A stretch of 64,000 bases of DNA from Trichococcus pasteurii. Its GTDB lineage: Bacteria; Bacillota; Bacilli; Lactobacillales; Aerococcaceae. A program made the position numbers and the translations under genes. This document shows, piece after piece, positions 39,260 through 47,574 of this stretch. The stretch is from positions 1-64,000 of the forward strand of contig NZ_FONM01000017.1 of assembly GCF_900112935.1 (NCBI RefSeq), given 5' to 3'. Position 1 is the first letter of the stretch; every line of letters begins with the position of its first letter. A model generated the notes under the pieces. It made no database searches and was not told the DNA's origin. It was given only the letters and a program-made list of their open reading frames with translations.

Positions 39260-39281
39260 CTTTTTTACCTCCCGATTCCGC

Positions 39282-40679
39282 TTACTGATTTTTTCGATCA
39301 GCCAGTTCCGCAATGATTTGTGGATACATTTTCTCTAGTGATTCATATTTTTTGGCAAATATGAATATGATGATGTAAAGAACCAAAGGAATGTAGACAG
39401 CTATCGCATAGATGGCATTTATTGCACTTGTAGGTTGCACTGAAAGTGATGCATTATATGCACCCAGCGCCAGTACCCAACCAGTAAGGGATGCTCCTAG
39501 ACCCACTCCCACTTTTCCGCCAAATCCGGTAACACTGTTGGTCATGCCAAGCAGGCGTTTCCCTGTTTTCCATTCATTGTAATCAACGCAGTTATTCGTC
39601 ATTACTCCAACCAGTGACATAATCGGAATCATCCCGAATGTAGGTAAAAGCCCTGCAGTGACGGTCAATATAAAGCTTCCGGGTGCAAAGGCACGGATAG
39701 CGGTTCCTAGGATGGCGATGGCCATAGATACATAGACTGTTTTAGTTACACCAAGTTTCTTCACCATAGGTCCCACTAATAGAAAACCTGCAAAAGTAGG
39801 AATCAAGCCTATCCCTCCAAGAAGGGCCACAAGATTATCATCCCCTAATACCCATTTCGCATAATATGCTCCTGTAGCTCCTGATAACCCAAAGCTTAGC
39901 TGACTGAATAGGCTGACCATTAACATGTATACCCAATACTTATTCCGGAATAGGATTTTCACCCCTTCTTTAAATGAAACTTCTTCCACTTCTGAATTAT
40001 CCTCACTTGAAACGATTTCATTTTTATTGCTGGTTTCTCTTGATTTGTGATAAAGAATCCAAAAAGATAAACAAGCGATTCCGCCAAATATGATTCCTAT
40101 CTTTATCCACGCTTGCTGATCGCCCCCAAACATGTTAGTCAATGGGATAACCATAATTGCGATAACCATCCCCGATACATATCCTAGAGCAGCACGGAAA
40201 ATCCCCATTTTACTGCGCTCTTCTTGACTTTTTGTGCGCAATGCCATTATAGCTCCATAAGGAATTGCGACAGCTGTGAAGACAATCGCACTCAACAAGA
40301 CATTCGTGATTAATACAAAGGCAAGCTTCCCATTTACATCCAATCCAGCTGGGATCATGAACAACGCAGGGATAAGTACCAAGGCCGGAAAAGCCATACG
40401 TAAAAACCAAGGACGACATTTGCCCTTTGGAGACTTTCCGTTATCCATTATTTTGCCCATTATTAAATCCGTAAAAGCATCAATAATTTTTGAAATCAAG
40501 AGCATGGTAGCGACTGCCCCCGCAGCCAAGCCTACTTTATCTGTATAAAAATAAATTAATTGCCCAATCAATCCACTGATTATATTCAAACCTAATTGCC
40601 CTAAACCATCTGCAAGATAATCACTCAGTACCATTGTTTTTTCTATTCCCATACGATCATGCTGTATTTCTGCTGCCAT
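39282..40679 (-). CDS. GPH-family sugar transporter, locus 2
   Basis: 465 residues with twelve predicted helices. GKIMDNGKSPKGKCRPWFLRM after the second helix and RTKSQEERSKMGIFRAALGY in the middle are family markers. The gene is visibly more AT-rich and uses more A/T-ending codons than the GH3 and GH78 genes on either side, which suggests a separate origin. It starts 4 bp after the GH3 stop. It presumably imports the glycoside for this locus. Confidence 0.88.
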   Translation of the reverse strand: MAAEIQHDRMGIEKTMVLSDYLADGLGQLGLNIISGLIGQLIYFYTDKVGLAAGAVATMLLISKIIDAFTDLIMGKIMDNGKSPKGKCRPWFLRMAFPALVLIPALFMIPAGLDVNGKLAFVLITNVLLSAIVFTAVAIPYGAIMALRTKSQEERSKMGIFRAALGYVSGMVIAIMVIPLTNMFGGDQQAWIKIGIIFGGIACLSFWILYHKSRETSNKNEIVSSEDNSEVEEVSFKEGVKILFRNKYWVYMLMVSLFSQLSFGLSGATGAYYAKWVLGDDNLVALLGGIGLIPTFAGFLLVGPMVKKLGVTKTVYVSMAIAILGTAIRAFAPGSFILTVTAGLLPTFGMIPIMSLVGVMTNNCVDYNEWKTGKRLLGMTNSVTGFGGKVGVGLGASLTGWVLALGAYNASLSVQPTSAINAIYAIAVYIPLVLYIIIFIFAKKYESLEKMYPQIIAELADRKNQ

Positions 40680-40683
40680 GCTT

Positions 40684-42975
40684 TTATACCTCCTGATATA
40701 TTTTTTCGTTCAATTGATTCACTAATTCATTCAACTTACCCCGCGTGACACCCGGCATGAAACTCGCCAACTGCCTCAGCGGCATGTCCGCCATCATGGC
40801 AGCGATCATTTCGCTGGAAATGGCTGAATTTTCATGAGTGGCTTGATTCTCACTTGCATTGTCTGCTACAGGCACATAGAATCCAGCCAATGCATTTTCC
40901 AAAATCGCTCCGGTATGTGCGTTCTTCATGATGTCGCCCATCCGCGAGTTCAGATGATAGACAACCGGAATTTCGACGGATGACTGCACTTCCACATTTT
41001 CAGAAAGCACTGTTTCTTTGGCCGATTTCCCGATTTGAACTTCATAAGCGCCGCTTTCTGCGTACCAATCGTTAATTTCCGTATTCCAATAGGCAAAGCT
41101 TCTTTTGTTCAATGTAAACGTCATTGTCCGCTTTTCGCCGGGCTGAAGTTCGATTTTTTCAAAGCCTTTCAATTCTTTGGCTGGACGGACAATCGTATTT
41201 GATTTTGGCGAAACGTAAAGCTGGACCACTTCTTTCCCGACTCTTTCACCCGTGTTCTCCACATCAACGGACACGTTTAATTCTTCGCTGTCCAGCATTG
41301 TCGTTTTATCGAGCTTCAGATTCGAATATTGGAAAGTTGTATAGGACAGGCCGTGTCCGAATGGAAACAGTACCTCCATCGCTTTGCTCTCGTAGTAGCG
41401 GTACCCGACGAATACACCTTCGCTGTAGTCCACTTGCTCGTTATCCTTGCCGAAGGAAAGATAAGACGGATTGTCTTCCAGGCGCAGCGGAAAGGTTTCT
41501 GCCAAACGGCCGCTAGGATTAGTTTTGCCGAAAAGAATGTTGACGACCGCAGCGCCCACTTCTTGACCGCCTAAATACGCTTCCAAAACAGCCGATACGG
41601 ATGCGATCCAGGGCATCTCCACTGCTGATCCGTTGTGGAGCACGACTACGGTATTCGGTTGGACATGGCTGACGGAGGCAATCAGTTCATTCTGCCAATC
41701 AGGCAAGTTCATATGCTTTCGGTCATACCCTTCCGATTCGAAACTGTCCGGTAAACCTGCAAAAATGACCGCCACTTCGGCCTGCTGTGCTGTTTCAATG
41801 GCATTCCGGAGCATCTTTTCATCCGGTCCTTCATCCGTGAATCCTGGTGAATAGAGGATGTTGGCATTTCCGGAGACAGCATCCAGTGCGGAAGTGACCC
41901 GATAGCTGTTGATGTTGGAGCTTCCGCCGCCTTGATAGCGTGGTTTCGCTGCATATTTTCCAATAAAGGCGATTTTCTTGTCCGCTGACAGCGGCAAGAG
42001 CTCCCCTTCATTCTTGAGCAGAATGATCGATTCTTCAGCAATTTCTCTGGCTATTTCGCTGTCCTTCTCGCGATCGAACACAGCCGATTCGTTGCGGTTT
42101 TCCGTGTAACGGAAAATCAGTCCCAGAATGGCGGCGCAGCTACGATCGAGAATCGCTTCATCCAGAAGCCCTGATTCGACGGCTTCAACAATCGCTTGGT
42201 CATTCTCTTCTGCCGGTCCGGGCATCTCGATGTCCACTCCGGCTTTCAAACCGGCAACCCGCTCATTCATGGCTCCCCAATCGGTCATCACCAGACCGTC
42301 GAAGCCCCATTCCTTACGCAAAATGTCCGTCATGTATCGTTTGTTTTCTGAAGCGAATACGCCATTGATCCGGTTGTAGGCGGACATCATTGTCCATGGC
42401 TTCTGTTCGATGACCATGCCTTCGAAGGCCGCAAGATAGATTTCCCGCAAGGTCCGCTCATCCACTTCCGAAGAACTTGTTGTTCTACGGGTCTCCTGAT
42501 TGTTTGCAAGAAAATGTTTCGGCGAAGTCCCGATGTTTTGGCTTTGCACACCTTCAACAAAAGCACCAGCCAATTCCGTAGTCAAAAGCGGGTCCTCTGA
42601 ATAATATTCGAAGTTGCGGCCGCACAACGGCGAGCGCTTGATGTTCATCGCCGGACCCAATATGGTACTGATGTTTTCCGCTTGGCATTCATTGCCTAGC
42701 GTTTCGCCCAATTTTTTTAGTAATCCGCGATCAAAACTGGCAGCCGAAGCGCAACCAGCCGGAAAGCAGACAGCCGCAATGCTTTCGTTCAGGCCCAAGT
42801 GGTCTCCGGCAACCTCTTGTTTCCGCAATCCGTGCGGACCGTCCGCGACCATGACTGCCGGAACCCCCAATCTCTCAACGCCTTTCAGATGCCAGAAATC
42901 CTGCCCGCTGCACAGGCTGGCCTTTTCTTCCACTGTCATCTGAGCAATGATCTGTTTAATTTTATCTTGTTGCAT
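40684..42975 (-). CDS. Beta-glucosidase (GH3), locus 2
   Basis: 763 residues. Nucleophile D232 in VMTDWGAM; PKHFLANNQ (152-160) and RSPLCGRNFEYYSEDP are the conserved substrate-binding blocks; the C-terminal fibronectin III-like domain is present, followed by a short tail (about 690-763) with a helical QLASFMPGVTRGKLNELV segment. No signal peptide. GAGAGGAG precedes the ATG. It heads locus 2 and diverges from the regulator at 43090. Related to the GH3 of locus 1 but clearly not a recent duplicate. Confidence 0.9.
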   Translation of the reverse strand: MQQDKIKQIIAQMTVEEKASLCSGQDFWHLKGVERLGVPAVMVADGPHGLRKQEVAGDHLGLNESIAAVCFPAGCASAASFDRGLLKKLGETLGNECQAENISTILGPAMNIKRSPLCGRNFEYYSEDPLLTTELAGAFVEGVQSQNIGTSPKHFLANNQETRRTTSSSEVDERTLREIYLAAFEGMVIEQKPWTMMSAYNRINGVFASENKRYMTDILRKEWGFDGLVMTDWGAMNERVAGLKAGVDIEMPGPAEENDQAIVEAVESGLLDEAILDRSCAAILGLIFRYTENRNESAVFDREKDSEIAREIAEESIILLKNEGELLPLSADKKIAFIGKYAAKPRYQGGGSSNINSYRVTSALDAVSGNANILYSPGFTDEGPDEKMLRNAIETAQQAEVAVIFAGLPDSFESEGYDRKHMNLPDWQNELIASVSHVQPNTVVVLHNGSAVEMPWIASVSAVLEAYLGGQEVGAAVVNILFGKTNPSGRLAETFPLRLEDNPSYLSFGKDNEQVDYSEGVFVGYRYYESKAMEVLFPFGHGLSYTTFQYSNLKLDKTTMLDSEELNVSVDVENTGERVGKEVVQLYVSPKSNTIVRPAKELKGFEKIELQPGEKRTMTFTLNKRSFAYWNTEINDWYAESGAYEVQIGKSAKETVLSENVEVQSSVEIPVVYHLNSRMGDIMKNAHTGAILENALAGFYVPVADNASENQATHENSAISSEMIAAMMADMPLRQLASFMPGVTRGKLNELVNQLNEKIYQEV

Positions 42976-43033
42976 ATTCCCGCTCCTCTCAATTCCTTAC
43001 GCTCTCATTGTACCGGGAATGTATCCGCTTTTA

Positions 43034-43062
43034 TTGCACATTTATTCGTTTCATTGTATATT
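43034..43062 (+). promoter_or_regulatory. Promoter of locus 2 regulator
   Basis: TTGCAC (43034-43039), a 17-bp spacer and TATATT (43057-43062) precede the regulator start at 43090. Confidence 0.55.
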
Positions 43063-43089
43063 TGTTGTATCTTGAAAGGGTGTGCAACG

Positions 43090-44277
43090 ATGAACCATAA
43101 TCTACTGACGCATTGCAAATTTTTTTATGAAGCCTTCTTTATTCCCATCTATATCCACCAGGAAGAAACTTTATTGGGCTGCTTTCCTGACCAGCATTCA
43201 GCTTTTTATCCTCCGGAAAAACTTGTGCAGGATATTTTATCTCATCCGGACACTATCGGCTATATTTCCGGCAGCGCCTTTTCTTATTACGGCTATCTGA
43301 AACTGAAAGATGCCCCCGAGTGCAGCATCATCATCGGCCCGATTTCCGGCGTACCTTATGAAAAATCCATGCTGCAGGCGCTCATCGATCACTACGGAAT
43401 CCCAGAGGAACTCCATCCCGCAGCCGGCTCCTTTTTCAGAAACATTCCGTTATCTGACTTGTCCGCCTTTCTGGGAAAACTCGTACTGATGCATCATGTA
43501 ATCAATCAGGAGGACATCTCGATTGACGCGCTGTTCCCGCTCAACGCCTTTCCCTCCGCCAAATCGATCCAGAAGAAAGGAACAGAAAACGTCTATTCCA
43601 TCCGGGAGGAAAACCAGTTCAACAATTCCTACGAAGTTGAAAAACTAATTCTTTCTTTTATCGCGGATGGAAACCTTGAGGGCTTCGACACTTTTCTCAA
43701 AACGCCGATGCATGTGCAAATGGGCGCTGTAGCAAATGACAATATCCGTCAGCTCAAGAACACCTTCATCGTGTCCATCGCTCTTTTCACTAGAACAGCT
43801 ATTCAAGCAGGTGTGGAAACGGAGATTGCTTTCCAACTCTCGGATCTTTACATAAAACAGGCCGAGCAATTGACGAATCCAGACCATATTCTTTCGCTGC
43901 AGGTGGAAGCCATCCATACGTTCACTTCGAAAGTGTCCGAGCATCGCCTCCCTTTTTTGAGCGACTCGGACATTAGGCAGATTGTCCATCATATCCAACG
44001 CCATATCGATCAGCCGTTGAATGTGGACACGATCGCAGAAGAACTGCGGTTCAACCGTTCCTATCTCTCCCATAAATTCCATAAAGAAACGGGAATGAAG
44101 TTGCATGCCTTCATCCAGGACTGCAAAATACAGGAAGCTAAAAGGTTGCTGACCTTCACTAACAAAAGTATCAGCGAAATCAGCAATTATCTTTGTTTTT
44201 CCAGCCAAAGTCATTTCCAGAACGTTTTCAAAAAAGTAATCGGAACCACACCGAACCAATTTCGCAAAAAAAACTAA
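43090..44277 (+). CDS. AraC-family regulator, locus 2 (paralogue of 33436-34611)
   Basis: 395 residues. Same layout as the locus 1 regulator: N-terminal sensing domain, helical linker (NNSYEVEKLILSFIADGNLEGF matches NNSYAVESRVCRYVENGELEKV), then two helix-turn-helix motifs, with NYLCFSSQSHFQNVFKKVIG at the end. AAAGGG lies ten bases before the ATG at 43090. Divergent from the GH3 gene it presumably controls. Confidence 0.85.
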   Translation: MNHNLLTHCKFFYEAFFIPIYIHQEETLLGCFPDQHSAFYPPEKLVQDILSHPDTIGYISGSAFSYYGYLKLKDAPECSIIIGPISGVPYEKSMLQALIDHYGIPEELHPAAGSFFRNIPLSDLSAFLGKLVLMHHVINQEDISIDALFPLNAFPSAKSIQKKGTENVYSIREENQFNNSYEVEKLILSFIADGNLEGFDTFLKTPMHVQMGAVANDNIRQLKNTFIVSIALFTRTAIQAGVETEIAFQLSDLYIKQAEQLTNPDHILSLQVEAIHTFTSKVSEHRLPFLSDSDIRQIVHHIQRHIDQPLNVDTIAEELRFNRSYLSHKFHKETGMKLHAFIQDCKIQEAKRLLTFTNKSISEISNYLCFSSQSHFQNVFKKVIGTTPNQFRKKN

Positions 44278-44334
44278 TTCCAAACCAAATTTGACTTTCG
44301 AACGCTCAGCCATGCCACCTCTCTGGGATTTTGG

Positions 44335-44363
44335 TTGACTTACAGGTGTATTATGCATATAAT
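44335..44363 (+). promoter_or_regulatory. Promoter of the GntR/ABC operon
   Basis: TTGACT (44335-44340), 17 bp, TATAAT (44358-44363): near-consensus sigma-A promoter lying under the first operator. Confidence 0.8.
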
Positions 44364-44371
44364 ACACCTGT
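44342..44371 (+). promoter_or_regulatory. Operator 1 of the GntR regulator
   Basis: ACAGGTGTATTAT and its exact complement flank a 4-bp centre. It covers the spacer and -10 box, the expected place for repression. Confidence 0.75.
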
Positions 44372-44390
44372 ACATATATTTTTTAACCCA

Positions 44391-44414
44391 AGTGTATTAA
44401 CCGTTTAATACACT
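44391..44414 (+). promoter_or_regulatory. Operator 2 of the GntR regulator
   Basis: AGTGTATTAA-CCGT-TTAATACACT shares the GTGTATTA half-site with operator 1, 45 bp downstream centre to centre. Confidence 0.7.
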
Positions 44415-44439
44415 CGATCGGAAAAGGCAGGTGGAAAAA

Positions 44440-44811
44440 GTGATTTTTGACAAAAGAAGTCCGGTCTACGAACAGATTATCGAAATGCACAAGCAGAAAA
44501 TCGTAAGCGGCGCTTTCCAACCCGGACAAGAAATACCGTCGCGCCGGGAATTGGCTACACAATTAAAAGTGAATCCGAATACGGTACAGCGTGCTTATAA
44601 GGAAATGGAGGGGCTTGGTTTGATTTATACAGATGGAAATTCTCTCAGCAAAATAACGGAAAGCCAATCAAAAATCCAGACATTAAGACAAGAGCTATTG
44701 GACGAGGCCTTACAGGGATTCATCGAAACGGTACGCACAATCGGACTGGAGGATGAAGCGGTCCTGGACTTGATCAAAAAGCGCTTGAAGGAGGTGCACG
44801 TGAATGATTGA
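44440..44811 (+). CDS. GntR-family repressor, YtrA subfamily
   Basis: 123 residues. An N-terminal winged helix (SPVYEQIIEMHKQKIVSGAFQ to PNTVQRAYKEMEGLGLI) and a short C-terminal dimerisation helix pair, the hallmark of the YtrA subfamily that controls ABC transporter operons. The GTG at 44440 gives the usual family start; another GTG three codons earlier is possible. It overlaps the ATPase gene by 8 bp. Autoregulation through the two operators upstream is likely; the inducing signal is unknown, though several YtrA proteins respond to cell-wall-active antibiotics. Confidence 0.88.
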   Translation: MIFDKRSPVYEQIIEMHKQKIVSGAFQPGQEIPSRRELATQLKVNPNTVQRAYKEMEGLGLIYTDGNSLSKITESQSKIQTLRQELLDEALQGFIETVRTIGLEDEAVLDLIKKRLKEVHVND

Positions 44812-45493
44812 AATCAAGAATCTGGAAAAAAAATACGGCAAACGGACCATTTTGGAAGATGTCAGCTTTACCATCAAAAAAAATGAAGTGACTTGTCTGA
44901 CCGGAATGAACGGCACAGGCAAAACGACCCTCATGAACTGTATTATGGGCTTAGCTCCACGCAACAACGGCTCGATTACGATCGACGGGCAAGACATTCA
45001 TAAACAGCTATACGAAAAAATCTCCTATATCCCTGACTCACTGACGATGCCACGATGGATGACAATCGCGGAGTCGATGAAGTTTATGAGTATCTACTAC
45101 CCGAATTGGAATGCCGCCAAAGCGGATGAACTACTTTCGTTTTTCCGTCTGGAATCGGATCTGCAACTGAAAAATCTCTCCAAAGGGAACAGCGCAAAGG
45201 TGAGTTTCTTATTGGGACTTTCTCTGGACGCGGATTACTATTTGATGGATGAGCCATTTTCCGGCATCGATGTCTTTGCCCGCGAGGATATTCTCGAGGT
45301 CTTCACGAGCAAATTCGTGACGGACAAGGGCGTCCTCATCGCCACTCATCATATGGATGAAGTCGAAATGTTGTTGGACCGGATCGTCATGCTGCGCAGC
45401 GGCCGTGTCGTCGAAGATTTTTACGCAGAAGACATCCGCCAAAACGAAGGCAAGGCAATCATTGATGTGATGCGGGAGGTGTATCAACCATGA
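44804..45493 (+). CDS. ABC transporter ATP-binding protein (YtrB-like)
   Basis: 229 residues. Walker A GMNGTGKTT, signature KNLSKGNSAKV in place of LSGGQ, Walker B YYLMDEPFSGID, H-loop THHMDE. The degenerate signature LSKGN is usual in the YtrB/BcrA-type exporters. It lies between the YtrA-type repressor and the membrane subunit, overlapping the latter by 4 bp, so all are translated together. Confidence 0.88.
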   Translation: MIEIKNLEKKYGKRTILEDVSFTIKKNEVTCLTGMNGTGKTTLMNCIMGLAPRNNGSITIDGQDIHKQLYEKISYIPDSLTMPRWMTIAESMKFMSIYYPNWNAAKADELLSFFRLESDLQLKNLSKGNSAKVSFLLGLSLDADYYLMDEPFSGIDVFAREDILEVFTSKFVTDKGVLIATHHMDEVEMLLDRIVMLRSGRVVEDFYAEDIRQNEGKAIIDVMREVYQP

Positions 45494-46317
45494 AAAAATT
45501 TATGGAACTATGGACATTTGAATGGAATCGCGCGAAACGGTTCTATGGCTTCCTGTTGGCTTTTATGACGGCTTTACAGGCTTATGCAGTCTTCCACGAA
45601 TACCATATCTGGAAAGACGGATATGAGAACTACCGGCAACAGAACTATGCTGCACTACCCGAACAATATCTGCAGGACTATGGGTATCTTACGTTGGAGG
45701 ATGTGACAAACAACTCGTTCTTCGTTTTTTCGATCATGACAGCCATTTTCGCATTGCTGTTCTATGCCGTCTTTATCTGGTATCAGGATTGGTCTGGAAA
45801 AAACCGTTTCTCTTTCCGTTTGCTCAGTCTGCCGGGTAACCGTTTCGCTGTGTATGCAGCAAAATTCGCGACCATTTGGCTCCTGATTACAGGGCTGCAA
45901 GTTTGGCAAATCGGGCTTTTGTATCTTGAGGAGCTGGTCTTTTCCGGACTTATTCCGGCGGACATCTATCGGGAAATCCCCTTGCAGATGGCATCAACCA
46001 GCGCTTCTCCATTGGACTTGGCTTTACCAAGTCTCTTTTCCAATTATCTGCTTTTTTACACTATTGGCTATACAGCGCTCACTTTAGGGTACACGTTCAT
46101 CCTGATGCACTTGAGCGGACGTTGGAAAGGGGTATTCTTGGCAGCTACTCTCGCAATCGTCCTCTTTGCCGCGATGCTTCTCTTCCTGCGTACCGGCATC
46201 ACGACGCGTTTGTATGCGGAAGAAAAGTACTGGATGACGATTGCCGTGAGCCTTATGCTTTTGCTGTCCGGGACATGGGCTAATTATCGGTTGCTTGAAA
46301 AACGCATCAGCGTATAG
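45490..46317 (+). CDS. ABC transporter membrane subunit
   Basis: 275 residues with about six transmembrane helices (around 20-40, 85-105, 120-140, 175-200, 205-225, 245-262). No close family motif is recognisable; size and context make it the permease for the upstream ATPase. A ~45-residue extracytoplasmic loop (EYHIWKDGYENYRQQNYAALPEQYLQDYG region) after the first helix is a notable feature. Confidence 0.78.
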   Translation: MKKFMELWTFEWNRAKRFYGFLLAFMTALQAYAVFHEYHIWKDGYENYRQQNYAALPEQYLQDYGYLTLEDVTNNSFFVFSIMTAIFALLFYAVFIWYQDWSGKNRFSFRLLSLPGNRFAVYAAKFATIWLLITGLQVWQIGLLYLEELVFSGLIPADIYREIPLQMASTSASPLDLALPSLFSNYLLFYTIGYTALTLGYTFILMHLSGRWKGVFLAATLAIVLFAAMLLFLRTGITTRLYAEEKYWMTIAVSLMLLLSGTWANYRLLEKRISV

Positions 46318-46331
46318 AAGGAGGACAAAAA

Positions 46332-47501
46332 ATGAGAAAACAAACGATTTTATTGCTGAGTCTCCTTTTGCTTGTCGTTCTCGGAGGATTCTACACACAG
46401 CCGCTGTTGGCAAAAGAAGAGCCTTTGCGTATCGGTATTGAGACAGTTTCTGGTGATGAAGCAGTTTTGGATGGCTTACTCTATTACGGAACAGCACACT
46501 CGCAATGGGAAACGACTACCCTAAGCTTTGACAGCTCCGGCTTGCGCCATTCCGAGACGCAACGTCAGGATGCATTCTTCCAAGACTACGCAGAAAGCGC
46601 TGTTCAGGTTTGGCGCGATGAGTATAAAGCGTTTATGCGTGGGAAGCGGCCTTTTGAAGGGAATTATGCCGAAACCGAAGGAAACTTGTACTATACAGCA
46701 GCGGATAATGACGGCTTCCTGATAGCGACACTGGATAAGGCTGACAAAACCGTTGCGGAAACGCTCCTCGCTTATCCGGAAAAAAAAGAAAAGACCTATT
46801 ATAACGTCAATAGCACGGACTTCCTGGACGGTAAGCTGATTATCTCGTACAGCCGTTATGATGAGTATTCAAATGATCGTGGCACGGATATCCTGATTTA
46901 TGATCTGGACAGTGGTATGCAGGAGGAACATTTTGCTTTCGAGATACCTGCGGATTTTACGGGTTATCAGAGTGTTACCACATCCGTGTTGACACAAGGC
47001 GATCAAAAAGCAATCTTCGTCATGGAGCGGCTCGAAGAAACTGATTCGGAAGCTACAGAATACGTTGCACCGGTTGTCTCACTATCCTTCAAGCGCTATG
47101 ATTGGACAACGAAGGAATGGTCAACACTGGCTGCTGAAGAAGCATTGGTGGATGATTTATCTTACGCAATTAAGGATGGTATTTTCTATCAATTGCAGCA
47201 CACGGATCAGGAATGGTCAATCCAACCTCTTGATCTGATGCAGGATCAAGTGCGCGATAAAATCATTCTCCAGAATACTGCTGATTGGGAAGAGACCGTC
47301 GATATGAATTGGCAAATCCTCGTTTCCGACAACCGCATCATACTGACGGAAAATTATCTGGAGCCTGACCGGGCTTCTCAACTGGCTGTTTTCGAACTCC
47401 AGTCCGGGGAAATGCTCTACAGCGGGGAAATCAACGCCACGTTCGCCGATACAAAAAAAATCGATTTGCTCTATTTTGATAAGATTATTTACGAACCCTA
47501 A
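46332..47501 (+). CDS. Exported protein of unknown function in ABC operon
   Basis: 389 residues. The N-terminus MRKQTILLLSLLLLVVLGGFYT is a signal peptide or anchor. The rest is soluble, acidic and rich in Tyr/Trp with repeated strand-turn patterns (GNLYYTAADNDGFLIATLD, GKLIISYSRYDEYSNDRGTDILIYDLDSG, DGIFYQLQHTDQEWSIQPLD) that suggest a beta-propeller. It follows the permease by 14 bp with AGGAGG upstream, so it belongs to the same operon and may act with the transporter outside the membrane. I do not recognise a family. Confidence 0.7.
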   Translation: MRKQTILLLSLLLLVVLGGFYTQPLLAKEEPLRIGIETVSGDEAVLDGLLYYGTAHSQWETTTLSFDSSGLRHSETQRQDAFFQDYAESAVQVWRDEYKAFMRGKRPFEGNYAETEGNLYYTAADNDGFLIATLDKADKTVAETLLAYPEKKEKTYYNVNSTDFLDGKLIISYSRYDEYSNDRGTDILIYDLDSGMQEEHFAFEIPADFTGYQSVTTSVLTQGDQKAIFVMERLEETDSEATEYVAPVVSLSFKRYDWTTKEWSTLAAEEALVDDLSYAIKDGIFYQLQHTDQEWSIQPLDLMQDQVRDKIILQNTADWEETVDMNWQILVSDNRIILTENYLEPDRASQLAVFELQSGEMLYSGEINATFADTKKIDLLYFDKIIYEP

Positions 47502-47505
47502 AGCG

Positions 47506-47546
47506 AAAAAAGAACAAGATTCCAATTGGAGTCTTGTTCTTTTTTT
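47506..47546. terminator. Bidirectional terminator
   Basis: AAAAAAGAACAAGA pairs with TCTTGTTCTTTTTT across a 12-base loop; it serves the ABC operon and the convergent aldo/keto reductase gene. Confidence 0.85.
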
Positions 47547-47574
47547 ATTTCTCTTTAACTGTTGCTGCCTTTCT

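Noticed and set aside
44278-44334. Inverted repeat AACCAAAT/ATTTTGGTT as a terminator of the locus 2 regulator
   Set aside because: The loop is about 40 nt and no T run follows at a useful place.
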